The notes under the pieces were generated by a model that was not told where the DNA came from, made no database searches, and saw only the letters and a program-made list of their open reading frames with translations. Shown here piece by piece: positions 38,201-48,060 of a stretch of 64,000 bases of DNA. A program made the translations under genes and the position numbers. The stretch spans positions 34,901,501-34,965,500 of the forward strand of contig NC_080559.1 in assembly GCF_030253575.1 (NCBI RefSeq), in the 5' to 3' direction. How positions within the stretch are numbered: position 1 is the first letter of the stretch; each line of letters starts with the position of its first letter. The DNA is from Rhododendron vialii. Taxonomy: Eukaryota > Streptophyta > Magnoliopsida > Ericales > Ericaceae.

Positions 38201-39622
38201 TTTGTCCTCAAACTGTTCTCGACCAAAATCATCATTGGAGAAATAAAAGATCGACAAATAATGTTATCTGGACAGACCAGAATGGGGTGTCTACACATCA
38301 ATGTTCTATTTTTTCGCTGAATAAGAACATGATTTTATCCATGTGAAAAAAAAAAAAGACTGTGATTGTATCATGAATTGTTGAAAGTAAAATGAAACAT
38401 AATGAAAACTTTTTTTTTTTTTTGGTTCCATTTGCATTTCTAGAATTATTTTTTGAACGACCATTTGTTTGCATAACTAACTAAAGGTAATAAAGACATA
38501 CGGAGTACATGTTTTCATTTCTCCATAAGTCTACAGTAACAACAACATAACATAACCAATCTAGTTCCCAATCATTGGGGGTATGGGCGGAGGATGATTA
38601 GAGACACACCTAACCTTTGGCAATATATGCACAGAGTGGCTACTCTCAAAATACCACTAAAACAGTGGCCCCCCTAAACCTCCAAGAACCGAGGAGCTAC
38701 AAGGACGTTTTGTTGTAAAACCATACCCCCAAATCAAAGCCAAATGGCACAGAGAGGGTAGGCTTAGAGACCCAAATCAATTTATGTGCACATTACCATG
38801 CTTTCTTCATTGATAGTCCAGAGCATCGGTATGCACAACATTAGTCTAACACAGAAAAATTAATATCTTGTTTAGCTTCATTTTCTCTTCCTATCTTTCC
38901 CCTTTCCTATCCTTTTCTCCTCACAAATTCAAGATCCAACCATGGCCTTTGTTGACATATATTTGGTAGGGCTAGACTTCAAACTCACCATCAACATGGA
39001 TAGTTCCCATCAACCCGTTATAGCCTAGATACAGAGACTTCAGAGATGTCAGCCCACCCAAAGTTGATAGGATGCTGTTGTTGAAGATGTTATCGGTCAA
39101 ATCCAGATTCTCCAGGCTGCAAAGCATTGCCAGCTTCTCAAAACCTGTAGAGCATTCAATAAATACGCATTACGTCATAACTTAACTTCAGGACAAAGCA
39201 AAAGAAACAAGAAAAGATACATTGGACTTGTTCATTTGGTTATTCAACTATCCAGAACCTTCATTCTCAAGACAGCCCACTAAGAAATTCCATGATAAGT
39301 CCAGACTTTCAAGTTCTTCAAATGGAAGAAACATGGAGGCATTCAGATACCAATGTAAGTCCCATGCCCGTGTTGAATTGAGTGAAAGTTGGATCACTCG
39401 CCCTGTTGCGGGATTGCATTTGACTCCTTCCCATTCACAACAGTCAGAGGTCACTTTGCCACCAACAAAAGCCTCCTCCCACGTTGTAAGCCTATCGCCA
39501 TATGGGTTGTTGATGGAAGCTTTTAGTTGCAAAAGAGCAATCCTTTCTTGCTCCAAGCACCCGTAGCACTCAGTTGCTAAAACAAACAGTACCCAAAACC
39601 ACATCATTCTCATCTCTATCAT
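29297..39622 (-). CDS. LRR receptor-like protein (RLP), plasma membrane, 5-6 exons
   Basis: This is a cell-surface LRR protein without a kinase, of the class that includes plant immune and developmental receptors. Exons on the minus strand are 39259-39622, 38989-39144, 36186-36260, 31975-32130, a doubtful exon 31622 to about 31765, and 29297-31521. Features in order are a signal peptide (MRMMWFWVLFVLATECYG), the LRRNT cap with Cys pairs (CLEQERIALLQLK, SDCCEWEGVKCN), many plant LRRs (LSGxIP type), a non-LRR island before the last LRRs, an acidic spacer, one membrane span (VSYIIILLSFAAILFI) and a short tail (YWRQGWFYLIEVC). All internal exons are phase 1 and symmetric, so leaving out the doubtful exon still gives 992 in-frame codons. 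That exon's only upstream AG is out of frame. In-frame upstream ATG codons lie at 39661. Two solo LTRs and a CACTA element fill the introns. The kind of ligand is unknown. Confidence 0.87.
32615..34608. mobile_element. Solo LTR 1 in an RLP intron (1994 bp, TSD TAATT)
   Basis: It starts TGTGGGCACAC and ends GGGTGTCTACA (TG...CA), and is flanked by TAATT on both sides (32610-32614 and 34609-34613), a 5-bp target duplication. It is the same family as 36314-38295, with conserved blocks GAGTCGCCACTCGGGTTTT, CACCTTCGATATCTGAGGTT and GGGAAGGGTTTTATGGCACC. No internal region or second LTR is present. Open frames inside are not genes. Confidence 0.93.
34800..35926. mobile_element. Non-autonomous CACTA element in the RLP intron
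   Basis: The left end CACTACAAGACAAGAAAAA and right end ATTTCTTGTAGTG are CACTA-type inverted ends, flanked by TTT on both sides (3-bp target duplication). The 1127-bp interior has no transposase. It includes a CT-rich, leader-like stretch (about 34960-35190) and a nested LTR (35197-35829). Confidence 0.85.
35197..35829. mobile_element. Copia-type solo LTR nested in the CACTA element
   Basis: It begins TGTTGGGAAAATG and ends ACACATCCCAACA, the standard TGTTGGGA/TCCCAACA ends of many plant Copia LTRs, over 633 bp. It contains GCCTATTTATAGACTTATAGG as a promoter-like block. The flanking 5-mers (TCTAT and CGGGT) do not match, so either the target duplication was lost or the element was rearranged. 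Confidence 0.65.
36314..38295. mobile_element. Solo LTR 2 in an RLP intron (1982 bp, TSD CATCA)
   Basis: It starts TGTGGGCACGC and ends GGGTGTCTACA, flanked by CATCA on both sides (36309-36313 and 38296-38300). It lies in the same orientation as 32615-34608 and is clearly the same family, though diverged. The different target duplications show two independent insertions, each reduced to a solo LTR by recombination. Confidence 0.93.
38535..38760 (-). mobile_element. Possible SINE
   Basis: Read on the plus strand it begins with ACAACAACATAAC and continues with TTCCCAATCATTGGGGGTAT, later GCCCCCCTAAACCTCC. This is the layout of plant tRNA-derived SINEs in reverse orientation (3' GTTGTTGTTG tail). 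I cannot place clear A and B boxes, so this is tentative. Confidence 0.4.
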
Positions 39623-39661
39623 AAAAAAGATGCGCCTATTTCTTCTTCGGATGCTGTACAT

Positions 39662-40790
39662 TAGCCCAGCGATGTCAAACCTTTAAAAAGGCAAAAACTG
39701 CACTGTGACACAGCACTGGCCCGGCCTTCCCATTAACCAATCTGGTCCCTTCTTGGCAAAAAATAAGATAAAATCGGATCCATTGACCCAAGGACCCCGT
39801 CAAGTTGTTTGGCTTCAGCATCCTTATCACGCATTAGTAGATCAAATATTTACTTAGCACCACTAAACAACTGTAGTTTAATCCATCATGATTAATTTCT
39901 CATTTAGACAAACTCAAGCCCACCTCCAATGTAGTTGCAAATTCTAACCTGCCATTGTTTCAAATTTTGAGATAATTCGTGATCTATTGACCTTCCCCAC
40001 CCCACTCTATCTGCAAGTAAGAAGTGCAATGGGTTCCCTGGATGCATATCAAAATTGTGTGTCAGTAATTTCCACTATTACTGCTCCAGTTGTGTTTCAA
40101 TGAAGTTCAGGATAGACAAGTATACTTTAAGAGTTTTTTCATTCTTCTCAATTTAAGTAAGTTCGAATTCTAATTCACATGTACCAAATGGTTAGCCTCA
40201 ACCTTAACAAGAAGAAGTTGCATCAGAAGAGTGTGTGTGTGTATATATAAGATTCTACCTAATAACCTACGACCAAGGAGTAAATATATATCGATTTAGA
40301 ATCAATTCATATTAATTGGATGCACCGTCTTCTCAAGTTTACCACTTTGGATACTTATCACATAATAATATAATCCCCGTAAATCGTTACTCAGTTTAAC
40401 CGCTGTGTGAGTCTCACGAGTAAAGGAATTCTTGGATATTATATTGTTGTTGATGAGTGAAGATCATGCAAAATAGTATGTCACGCAGATTACTCAAGTA
40501 TTAGTTTCACATGACCGGGTTAGTTTTCAGACAAGATCAACCTGCCTTTGTTTTAAAATCTTGATCAATAATTATCTTGCTCTTATTCTTTCCTTCAGCA
40601 TGAACAAAGACGGGCTCCATAGAAGAAGTACAACTGTAATTCTGGGGGTCTAAAACTGTGTCCAAAAATGTATCCTTTCCTAATTCTGAATTTCAATTCA
40701 CACCAATCCCCAACCTGGAAGAATTGTGAGACCGTGTCCAAAACATAGCTATATCACCCACCTTCAAAGCACTATGATGCTTTAGAAACC
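39662..40790. other. RLP upstream region and gene-free DNA
   Basis: The promoter side of the RLP gene, followed by AT-rich sequence with a short (TG)n/(TA)n tract near 40230. I see no gene and no clear TATA assignment. Confidence 0.4.
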
Positions 40791-41024
40791 ACCCCATTTT
40801 GACCGTTGTGTCATCTCCACTATCCCATCACTAGATGAATCCTATTTGACTGTACGTCCACCCCATTTTGACCGTTGTGTCATCTCCACTATCCTATCAC
40901 TAGATGAATCCCATGTTGTGTCATCTCCACTATCCCATCACTAGATGAATCCTATTTGATTGTACGTCCACCCCATTTTGACCGTTGTGTCATCTCCACT
41001 ATCCTATCACTAGATGAATCCCAT
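40791..41024. repeat. Higher-order tandem repeat (about 118 bp x 2, each made of two half-units)
   Basis: The core GTTGTGTCATCTCCACTATC followed by C or T, ATCACTAGATGAATCC, occurs four times. Alternate copies are followed by TATTTGACTGTACGTCC or TATTTGATTGTACGTCC with CACCCCATTTTGACC, giving an A-B-A-B structure. Confidence 0.9.
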
Positions 41025-41288
41025 GTTGTTGTTCATAGTTCGGCCCCCGCGCTTACGAAATCCTGGTTCCGTCTCTGGTAGCAATGAGCATCTTCTGGTT
41101 AGACAGGAACTCCACAGGTGACTAGAATTCATGTAGAATTTCCACAAATTGGAAACTTATGGAGAATCAGTTGAAACATCCAATTCTTCCCAAATGGTGT
41201 GTAGTAAGAGTCAATCTCTGCCAGCCGGCGGCACTAATAAGAGAAGATTAAAACCCTTAATTCTTCTTTTGTTCTAACATGGTTCCGT
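41025..41288. other. Gene-free DNA
   Basis: Unique-looking AT-rich sequence between the tandem array and a MITE; nothing is recognised. Confidence 0.4.
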
Positions 41289-41418
41289 CACCTTGTTTAG
41301 TTCCCATCCCATTTTCCTCTTTACACGTTTTTTAGTACCGTTTTCTCTCTATCTCTCTCAACTCATTACCACTCATTACATCAAAAATAACTTTCAAAAA
41401 TGAAAACTAAACAAGGTG
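41289..41418. mobile_element. 130-bp MITE with perfect 14-bp inverted ends
   Basis: CACCTTGTTTAGTT at the left is the exact reverse complement of AACTAAACAAGGTG at the right. The inside is CT-rich. No coding capacity. Confidence 0.8.
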
Positions 41419-42230
41419 ATTAACACTTGCACAAAAAGGATAGGGAAAGGAGTTAGACTGAAAATTACAATGTGTAGTGTTATATTGGATCATATATATT
41501 ACATACATTGGGAAGATAAAAAAAATCTCTAAATATTTAGGAACTAAAGCTTCCATGCCACTTTTGACCCTTCCAAACTTTTCAAACTTGCATTCCGACC
41601 TCCTAAAGTGTATCCAAAATATTGCTCAAAACTTGTTGATGTGCATTTGGTATTCCAATGGATCTAAAAAGATCTCTCTGGCAAGACCCAATTTGTCGAT
41701 TCTTTGGAGTTGTTTCACAAGCCTTGGGCAGAGGTTGGGGCAACGATTTCAGGTGCGTGTGTTGGTAGATGTCTCGATCAGGCCGATGTCTCCCAGAGAG
41801 GTTCCAATTCTTTTAGGTTCATTTAATTTTTTATTTTTTTGTTCGGTGTGGGCTTGTGTCACGGTGATACCTTAATTAAATTATACAAATTTCTGTCTCA
41901 ACTCCCTAGTCTAAAATCAAGGGGGGATTGTTTGTGACTCATTGCAATTAACTTTGTCTTTAGAAACTGATTTTTTAATTTATTTTGGTGATAGCCTGAT
42001 AGGTTGACTTGGAACTTTTACATGGATTCCGTTAGTTATAAATGTGCAATAGAACCGCTGATTCCATGAAATCATTGGTTGTAGAGATATGGTACATGCT
42101 GCTTTGATCAACTGTCAATTGTTGTGGCAGAGAAAACAGTACCGCACTGGCAATAGAGGCACTTTTCTCTTTAGAAAGGTTAAAATCTATAGCGTACAGA
42201 AGTCTTTTTTTTTTTGCATGTTTCGAGTCA
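41419..42230. other. Possible Ty3-type pol remnant, otherwise gene-free
   Basis: A plus-strand frame at 41477-41875 contains MPLLTLPNFSNLHSD, which loosely resembles the PVLxLPDF segment before RNase H in Ty3 elements. No reverse transcriptase or other flanking domain is visible, so this is only a hint. Confidence 0.25.
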
Positions 42231-42669
42231 AAAAATAATCGGAACTGTTTATTTTGTTTAAAAATCTTTATTTACGGTTTTTGAAAAAAATAATCTCAAT
42301 CCGGTATCATTTAGGGCGTCCACGAAATGTCACATTTTGTCCCAGAATTCAAGCCTAAATTCTAGGACAAAATGGGAAGTTTCGCAAACGATACGGGATT
42401 GAGCTTATTTTTTGCAGGGGGCCATAAACAAAATATTTAAACAAAATGAGCGCGTCCGATCATTTTTTTGGGAGCCAAAAGTGCTTTGTACCAATAGCAC
42501 CTCTGTTTCTCTTTTTTTCTTTGGGGCCCGATCTCCTCTGTCCGGAAAATCCCTGTGCCTAAGGATTTTTCGGCCGTTAGATTGTGTAATTTTTTTTATC
42601 TTTTAAATCCAACGGCCAAAAAATCTCTCAGAGGCACAAAGATTTTCAGCATGGAGGATCGGTCTCCTT
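42231..42669. mobile_element. Pair of adjacent hairpin MITEs
   Basis: Hairpin 1 (42231-42469) has ATTTTGTTTAAAAATC, CTCAATCCGGTATC and CATTTTGTCCCAGAATT on the left, and AATTCTAGGACAAAATG, GATACGGGATTGAG and AAACAAAATGAGC on the right. Hairpin 2 (about 42524-42669) has GATCTCCTCTG and TTTTTCGGCCGTTAGATT on the left, and AATCCAACGGCCAAAAAAT and ATGGAGGATCGGTCTCC on the right. Both are non-coding. Confidence 0.7.
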
Positions 42670-42779
42670 CTCTTTGGCCGTCAATCTCAAAAGTTTTTGA
42701 TGCCGTCAAAATGTTCTGTACCATGCAAGATTTTTAAAACCAAGTGCATAGAATTTGTTGAATACTATCTATTTTTTTC

Positions 42780-43740
42780 GAAAAGTAAAAATTGGCCTAG
42801 GAACAACGAGTAGTGCAGTTCTAAGCCTGATGCGGGTGTGTCAGGACTGAATTGCAGTCTAATTTCGTGTTAAGGCCTGAATGCCTCAAATCTAACTTCT
42901 TCTAGAGCGATTGCGTACGACCTAAGGGGTGAGGCCATATGTGGGTCGTGGTTTGTCTTGTCGGGATAAGAATTTAGATATTCCTAACTGTTGTTGAAAA
43001 TGGAAAGAAAAAGAAATAAGGTGCGATGAAATTAAAAGAACTTCACTAACAGTTTAATGAAGTTGGTACAAGGAAATAGAACATCAACTAGGCATGGCTA
43101 GTGTGATGAAAGATAAAGACATTTGCTGAAATGTATAGATAATTGAAATGTAATTTGGATTAGCAGTGGGCTTGTTTGGTTGGGGACCCTTTCTAAGGCA
43201 TTCAATTCTGGTATTTATAGGCAAAGTTCTAGGCCTTGAGCTGTTTGAGCTGCTTCCACTTGCCTTTATGCATGGCTGTCACGTGTCCCAAGCCTTGCTC
43301 CTTACTCCAAACCTTCAACTGCATTTTCAAGCTTGACAACAACTTTTTCAGGCCTGAAATTGCATCTTTTTGTATAGATACTTGCTAAAATGAGATTTTT
43401 GGGACATTTTAAGGCTAAAAACTGAACTTTTCTGTAAAAGAGAAGACTTTTTAGCCACTTTTCATCCCTTGTGGGCCCTTGAAGGCTCTAAATAGTTCAT
43501 TATGTAAGAAGATTCAAGACAAAAGGCATTTTTGAAACTTGTGCCCTCTATTCTCGTGCACTAAAGGCCAAACAAGCTTAAATGAGCTGCTTGTAAGCTG
43601 CTTAAGTAGAGAGAACCTTTTAGGCTTTTGAATTGCTTGTGAGCAGCTTGCTTTTCAAGCATGACTAAGCAGCTTATGGCCTTTTTGACTTCTTTATTTT
43701 CAGGCCTGAATAAATCTGAAAAACTGGACCCAGACCTAAA
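42780..43740. repeat. Dispersed repeat, inverted partner of 51.6-52.5 kb
   Basis: Blocks here occur in reverse complement at about 51610-52510: AAAATTGGCCTAGGA, GCCTGATGCGGG, CGTACGACCTAAGGGGT, GGTATTTATAGGCA, GAGCTGCTTCCACTTGCCTT and ATGCATGGCTG. The TATAAATACC block and the ordered ends suggest an LTR-type element. A gene is not seen. Confidence 0.7.
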
Positions 43741-44277
43741 AAACAAATCTTGGCCTAATTGGGCTAAATAGGCCGAAAAAACTAGTTTGAGTTTTGATTA
43801 GTTGGGCCAAGGCCTAAACCTAATCTAGGCTTTAACTCAATTGGGCCGAACAAGCCTAAGAGTAGGCCCACAATATATTTGACCAAAGGTCTAAATCAAT
43901 CGAGGCCTAATTCAACCAAGGCCTAAGATGTTAATTTGGGCCATTAATCCATTAACAAATTCCTTTTTAGAATTTGGCCAAAAATGAGTGCAAACACTAT
44001 CTATCGCAAACAGAACTGAAGAAAATGTTGACCGGTAGATGGGGTGTGGCTCCCATCCTCTTAAATTCTCTCTCATCCCAAAAGATCCTCTCATCCTCAG
44101 CCATTTGGGTTGTCATCAGAGACAACCAACACTATGCAAGTACACCACAGCCCTCAAAGTCTTTCCCCAACCGATTAGAGTAAAGGCCATGTGTGGTGTG
44201 TGTAAGATTTTTTGGAGGATTTCAACCTAAAACTAATTGGCTATAGGTGGAGTAACCTCTAAATTATATTAACCAAG
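43741..44277. other. Gene-free DNA before the solo LTR
   Basis: Repetitive GGCCTAA words (GGCCTAAACC, GAGGCCTAATTC, AAGGCCTAAGAT) and AT-rich sequence; probably old retroelement DNA into which the LTR at 44278 inserted. Confidence 0.4.
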
Positions 44278-45876
44278 TGATAAGCACCTAATATTGTAGA
44301 TATTTGGTGCACCTAGTCCCATTTTATGTCATTTGTTCTAGGTTTATTTGCCCTTTTTAGTGATTTTGGGCGTAAGATTTTCCGTTGAGCTTTTCAGGTA
44401 ATACGCGAATAAGAGGGCTTGTTTGGTATTTTGAACAACCCTTGAGGGCAAACGAGTAGGCGAGGCCTTGAAGAATTCAGCCGTCGGAGCTTAAGGATGA
44501 AGAACCGTAGAAGCCAGAGCATGCTATGGGCCGTCGAGTGGCAAAACGAGGCTTGAGGAACTTGATCTGCCAGAAAGCAGAACTGTATCGATACGGTTCC
44601 TGGAGTATCGATATGGTTTCAAAACAGAGAGAAATCCAGCCTTCAGCGTATCGATACGGATCTCAGCGTATCGATACGATTTTGTGTGTATCGAAACAGG
44701 TCGTCTAAGGGGAATCCTGGGTTTCAGAGCAAGACAGAACCATATTAATACGGTTATCAGAGTATCGATACGGGAGGCTTACCGACTTACTTTTTGACAG
44801 CTTTTAACTTTCTATAAGTGGCAAGTTTCCACTTTTGGCTGTACTTTGGATATATTAGAGGAGAGAGAGAGTCTTTTTGTATAAATAGGACCACCTCTCT
44901 CCCTCCTTTATTATCTAGCACATTATTTTCTTAGGACTTACTCCATTAATGTCTTTTTAAGCTTTCTTAGTTAATTTCCTTAAGAACTCAAGTAAGTCTT
45001 TCTCGTTTATTGTTTTGTCGTGTATTAATGTTGTAGCTACGGACTAGATCTTTCTTAATCTCAAGTTTATTTTCGTTTCCATTGGTTAAATCTTTTGCTC
45101 CATTTTCTTACCATGTCTAGTCTTTTAGCTATGTGTAAGTAGTAGATAAGGCTTGGCCATGGGGGGATAACACCTTGTGATTTAGGTTAATTTTGCTCTT
45201 CTCAACTTAAGACTTGAAGTTTGGTTTGTAAATGTGCGTAGTTCGCCCTTTTATGCAACAAAACTTGTCGATGCTAAACTCCGGTGATCATATGCTTGCA
45301 CATATGATTTCGTGAGCTATGTCTCGCCTCGTTTTGCCAAAAGAACCAAAGAACTTGCTCGCTTTCCAAATTATGCTTCTAGTTCATGACCTTGATATTT
45401 AGTTTGAATTCAAGTCTTGGCGTTGTTACTCTCCGGTGATCATGTGCTTGTACACATGGTTCCCAGAGCGATGTCACGCCTTGTGTTTAGCTTGTTATTC
45501 AAACTCTATATCAAGTCTAACCATTTTCATAGCTAAATCTTTCGATTGATAGCCTATGCCGTGTGATTCAACCGTGTTTTTGTTGAGAATTGTTAGATGG
45601 CTTAAGTTACGGGCGTTAGTAACTCCATTGCCTTGCCGCCTTTAATTGTTAGTCTAAACTCATTTTCTAGTCTTTTTCATAAGGGTATTTCTCACATTTC
45701 AAAGGAAAACTAAAAGTTGGCCGCCTAAACGCCGAACAGGCTATATTCAAGCTCCCTGTGGATCGACTCGGATTTCCTTGCTATACTATGCAAATCTTTA
45801 GTTGTAGTCCGGTTAATAAATAATTGAATTTGACAGCCGTTTGGTAAACTTCAACGACTACCGAATGGGACCATCA
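44278..45876. mobile_element. Solo LTR (1599 bp, TSD CCAAG) with a TATCGATA cluster
   Basis: It begins TGATAAGCACCTAATATTG and ends TGGGACCATCA (TG...CA), flanked by CCAAG on both sides (44273-44277 and 45877-45881). Near its end is CTCCCTGTGGATCGACTCGG, a word common at the 3' end of plant Ty3-type LTRs. At 44585-44775 the palindrome TATCGATA recurs about six times. No internal region is present. Confidence 0.88.
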
Positions 45877-45881
45877 CCAAG

Positions 45882-47020
45882 CTTGGGTGGTTTAGATGAG
45901 CGATGTGGGACAAAATCTAACACTCTCCTTCACGTGTAGCCCGAATGCACATGAATGTACGAATTGAGCTGACCAGGAGATTTGCTTCAGGTGACAGAAA
46001 ATTGACCACGAGAGGTGAGGCCACCCAAGGCCTGGCTGTGATACCATGTGAAGAAAAACGAAATAATTATTATGGATTGTGTTCAATATATGACCCTAAC
46101 ATGTCTTTATATAGGTTACAAAACTCGATGATTAAGAAAGTAACAAATAAAGGAAATACGCATAACAAGAAAACCTAGACTAATTAGAAAACATAAATAA
46201 CAATCTGCCTAAACAGAAAACACAATAATAAAATCCATAAAACTTGGTAACGTAATATTCCTAATATTATTCTAACAGTGTGGCTTTGCAGCATGAGGAT
46301 TTGATCAGCTTATAAAATGAGGCCTCGGCTCTTGTTTTTGTATCTCTGAGTGAGAGAGATCTGCGAGGGTTAGCAATGTATAGTCTTGTAAATATAAGTG
46401 AGTGTAGGAGTGTGAGAGAACACTACTTGTAAAGCTTTTGTTCTTCCGGTTATAAGAAATTGCTCCGTTTCCACGGTGGATGTACCCGTTTCTTTGGGGA
46501 GCCAAGTAAAAATCTGTTTGTCTCAGTTTGGTGTGTTTTGTTTTGATCCTTGCGGCACAACGTACAGAAAACCTATCATCCTAAAGGCAATAAAACCAAA
46601 ATCAACTCTCAAGCTGGATCATTCTTGAAAAGAACCTGCTACATTTGTTTTTTGAACACAACCTGATACTAATTCATCCATGGCATGTTGTGATTACAGA
46701 AAATATTAACAGGTGCAGAACCGTAAACTGCATATAGTGCATATTTGGAGCACCAAGTGATACCCTTTCAAGAACAAGCAAGCTTCAAACTCAACGGTTC
46801 ACAAACAGAAGCAAGAGATACCCTTTCTTCTGCAGAATCGTAATCTCATAACTATATAGCAGTTTCAAACAGAAGCAATAGATACCCTTTCTTCTGCAGA
46901 ATCGTAATCTCATAACTATATAGTAGTTTATTGGGACACAGAAATCCATAGCTTCACAATATCAATATTCGAGGTGCACCATAAGCTAGCCCACATCATC
47001 TGACTTATCAAAAAAAAAAA
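45882..47020. other. Retroelement remnants and a 64-bp tandem duplication
   Basis: The DNA right after the solo LTR (GATGTGGGACAAAATCTAAC) looks like another LTR. From 46300 to 46560 an LTR-like block shares CGGTGGATGTACCCG with 20.6 kb. At 46803-46930 a 64-bp unit (AAACAGAAGCAA...CATAACTATATAG) is duplicated in tandem. No gene is seen. Confidence 0.5.
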
Positions 47021-47132
47021 CTATGTCCGCAACGGACAGATTAATATTCTCAATACGTAAAGTTCATAAATATGTGGAGTAGCTCGTAGTGATCCATGGT
47101 GAATTTGATCTTCTTTTTTCTTGTTGGGAAAC

Positions 47133-47432
47133 TCAGCATGACTTGGGCCTGGGGACACCACAAGCGATGCTAACCTTCTTGGCGTTGGGAGAGTTGACAA
47201 ATTGGCTGAACTGAGGGTCCTTGATGTACTCACACAAGCATGGCCTCTGCTCCCTCAACACCTCACAACATCTTCTCGAGGGTTGTTGCGTCGACGTTAT
47301 TGCTGCTACGCATGGTTTCAGCCTCGTCAGGTTGCACGTCACCGCCCCCTCCGTCACCCCTGCTTCCCCCAATAGCACCACCACTGCCACTGTCACAGAC
47401 AGCAGCAATGAAATGCTGGACACTTTCTTCAT
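47133..47432 (-). CDS. Type 2 non-specific lipid-transfer protein (nsLTP2), single exon
   Basis: This is a secreted apoplastic protein that binds and moves lipids, with roles in cuticle or suberin deposition and defence in the family. It has 99 aa: a signal peptide of about 30 residues (MKKVSSISLLLSVTVAVVVL), then the eight-cysteine motif at residues 33, 41, 55, 56, 65, 67, 91 and 99, spaced C-x7-C-x13-CC-x8-C-x-C-x23-C-x7-C. A hydrophobic Leu lies between the CxC pair, as in type 2. The last spacing is 7 instead of the more usual 6 (CGVPRPKSC). The gene is intact with ATG at 47432 and TGA at 47133. A TATA box lies upstream. It stands alone among repeats. Confidence 0.95.
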   Translation of the reverse strand: MKKVSSISLLLSVTVAVVVLLGEAGVTEGAVTCNLTRLKPCVAAITSTQQPSRRCCEVLREQRPCLCEYIKDPQFSQFVNSPNAKKVSIACGVPRPKSC

Positions 47433-47546
47433 CGAGATCGGGAGAGATAGTAGCTATACGGAGAAAGAGGGACTTTTAACTTTTAAATTAATTGGTTGGG
47501 TACCAGTGCTAATGGTTGCTGCTTTGGCCCGGGGCTTGAAGCACCA

Positions 47547-47552
47547 TTTATA
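47547..47552 (-). promoter_or_regulatory. TATA box of the nsLTP2 gene
   Basis: TATAAA on the minus strand, in the context CTCTATAAATGG, is about 115 bp upstream of the ATG at 47432. This is a normal distance with a short leader. Confidence 0.65.
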
Positions 47553-47699
47553 GAGGCCACAAACCAGTCTATGATTCTAGGAGGAGGTCCACGGTTTTTT
47601 CCACTAATTTTCCCTTTTCCGGGAGACTTAGCCAAAAATGACAAACACATTTTGCAATCAAACATAAGGACAAACACCTTTTGCAATCAAATATAAGGA

Positions 47700-48060
47700 C
47701 AAATGTGTTGCATGATTACTAAAATACATTTTTTGCAAAACTAGTGAAAGTTCACTAATAACTGAAAATAAGTGAAAGTGTTTAAAACCCTATGGTATCC
47801 TATGAAAGTACCTAAACCTTATGACACCCTATGAAAGTATTTAAAATTCTAAGGTACCTTATGAAAGTGCCTAAAATTCTAATTAAATCCTATGAAAGTG
47901 CATAAAATACTAAAACCTACTCTATTAAAGAGCACCCTAAAATTTTATGAAAGTGCATATATAAATCCTAGGATACCCTACCTTAGAGTACCCTACGTCC
48001 CTACCCTACCCTACCCTAGGGTAGTTTGTCCTTGAAAATATATTTTGTCCTTATGGCCCA
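47700..48060. repeat. Degenerate short tandem repeats (CCTATGAAAGTGCC and CCCTA)
   Basis: The word TATGAAAGTGC or close variants recurs about seven times between 47,800 and 47,960, alternating with TAAAATTCTAA. It is followed by CCCTACCCTACCCTACCCTA near 48,000, which resembles a degenerate telomere-type repeat. Confidence 0.75.
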
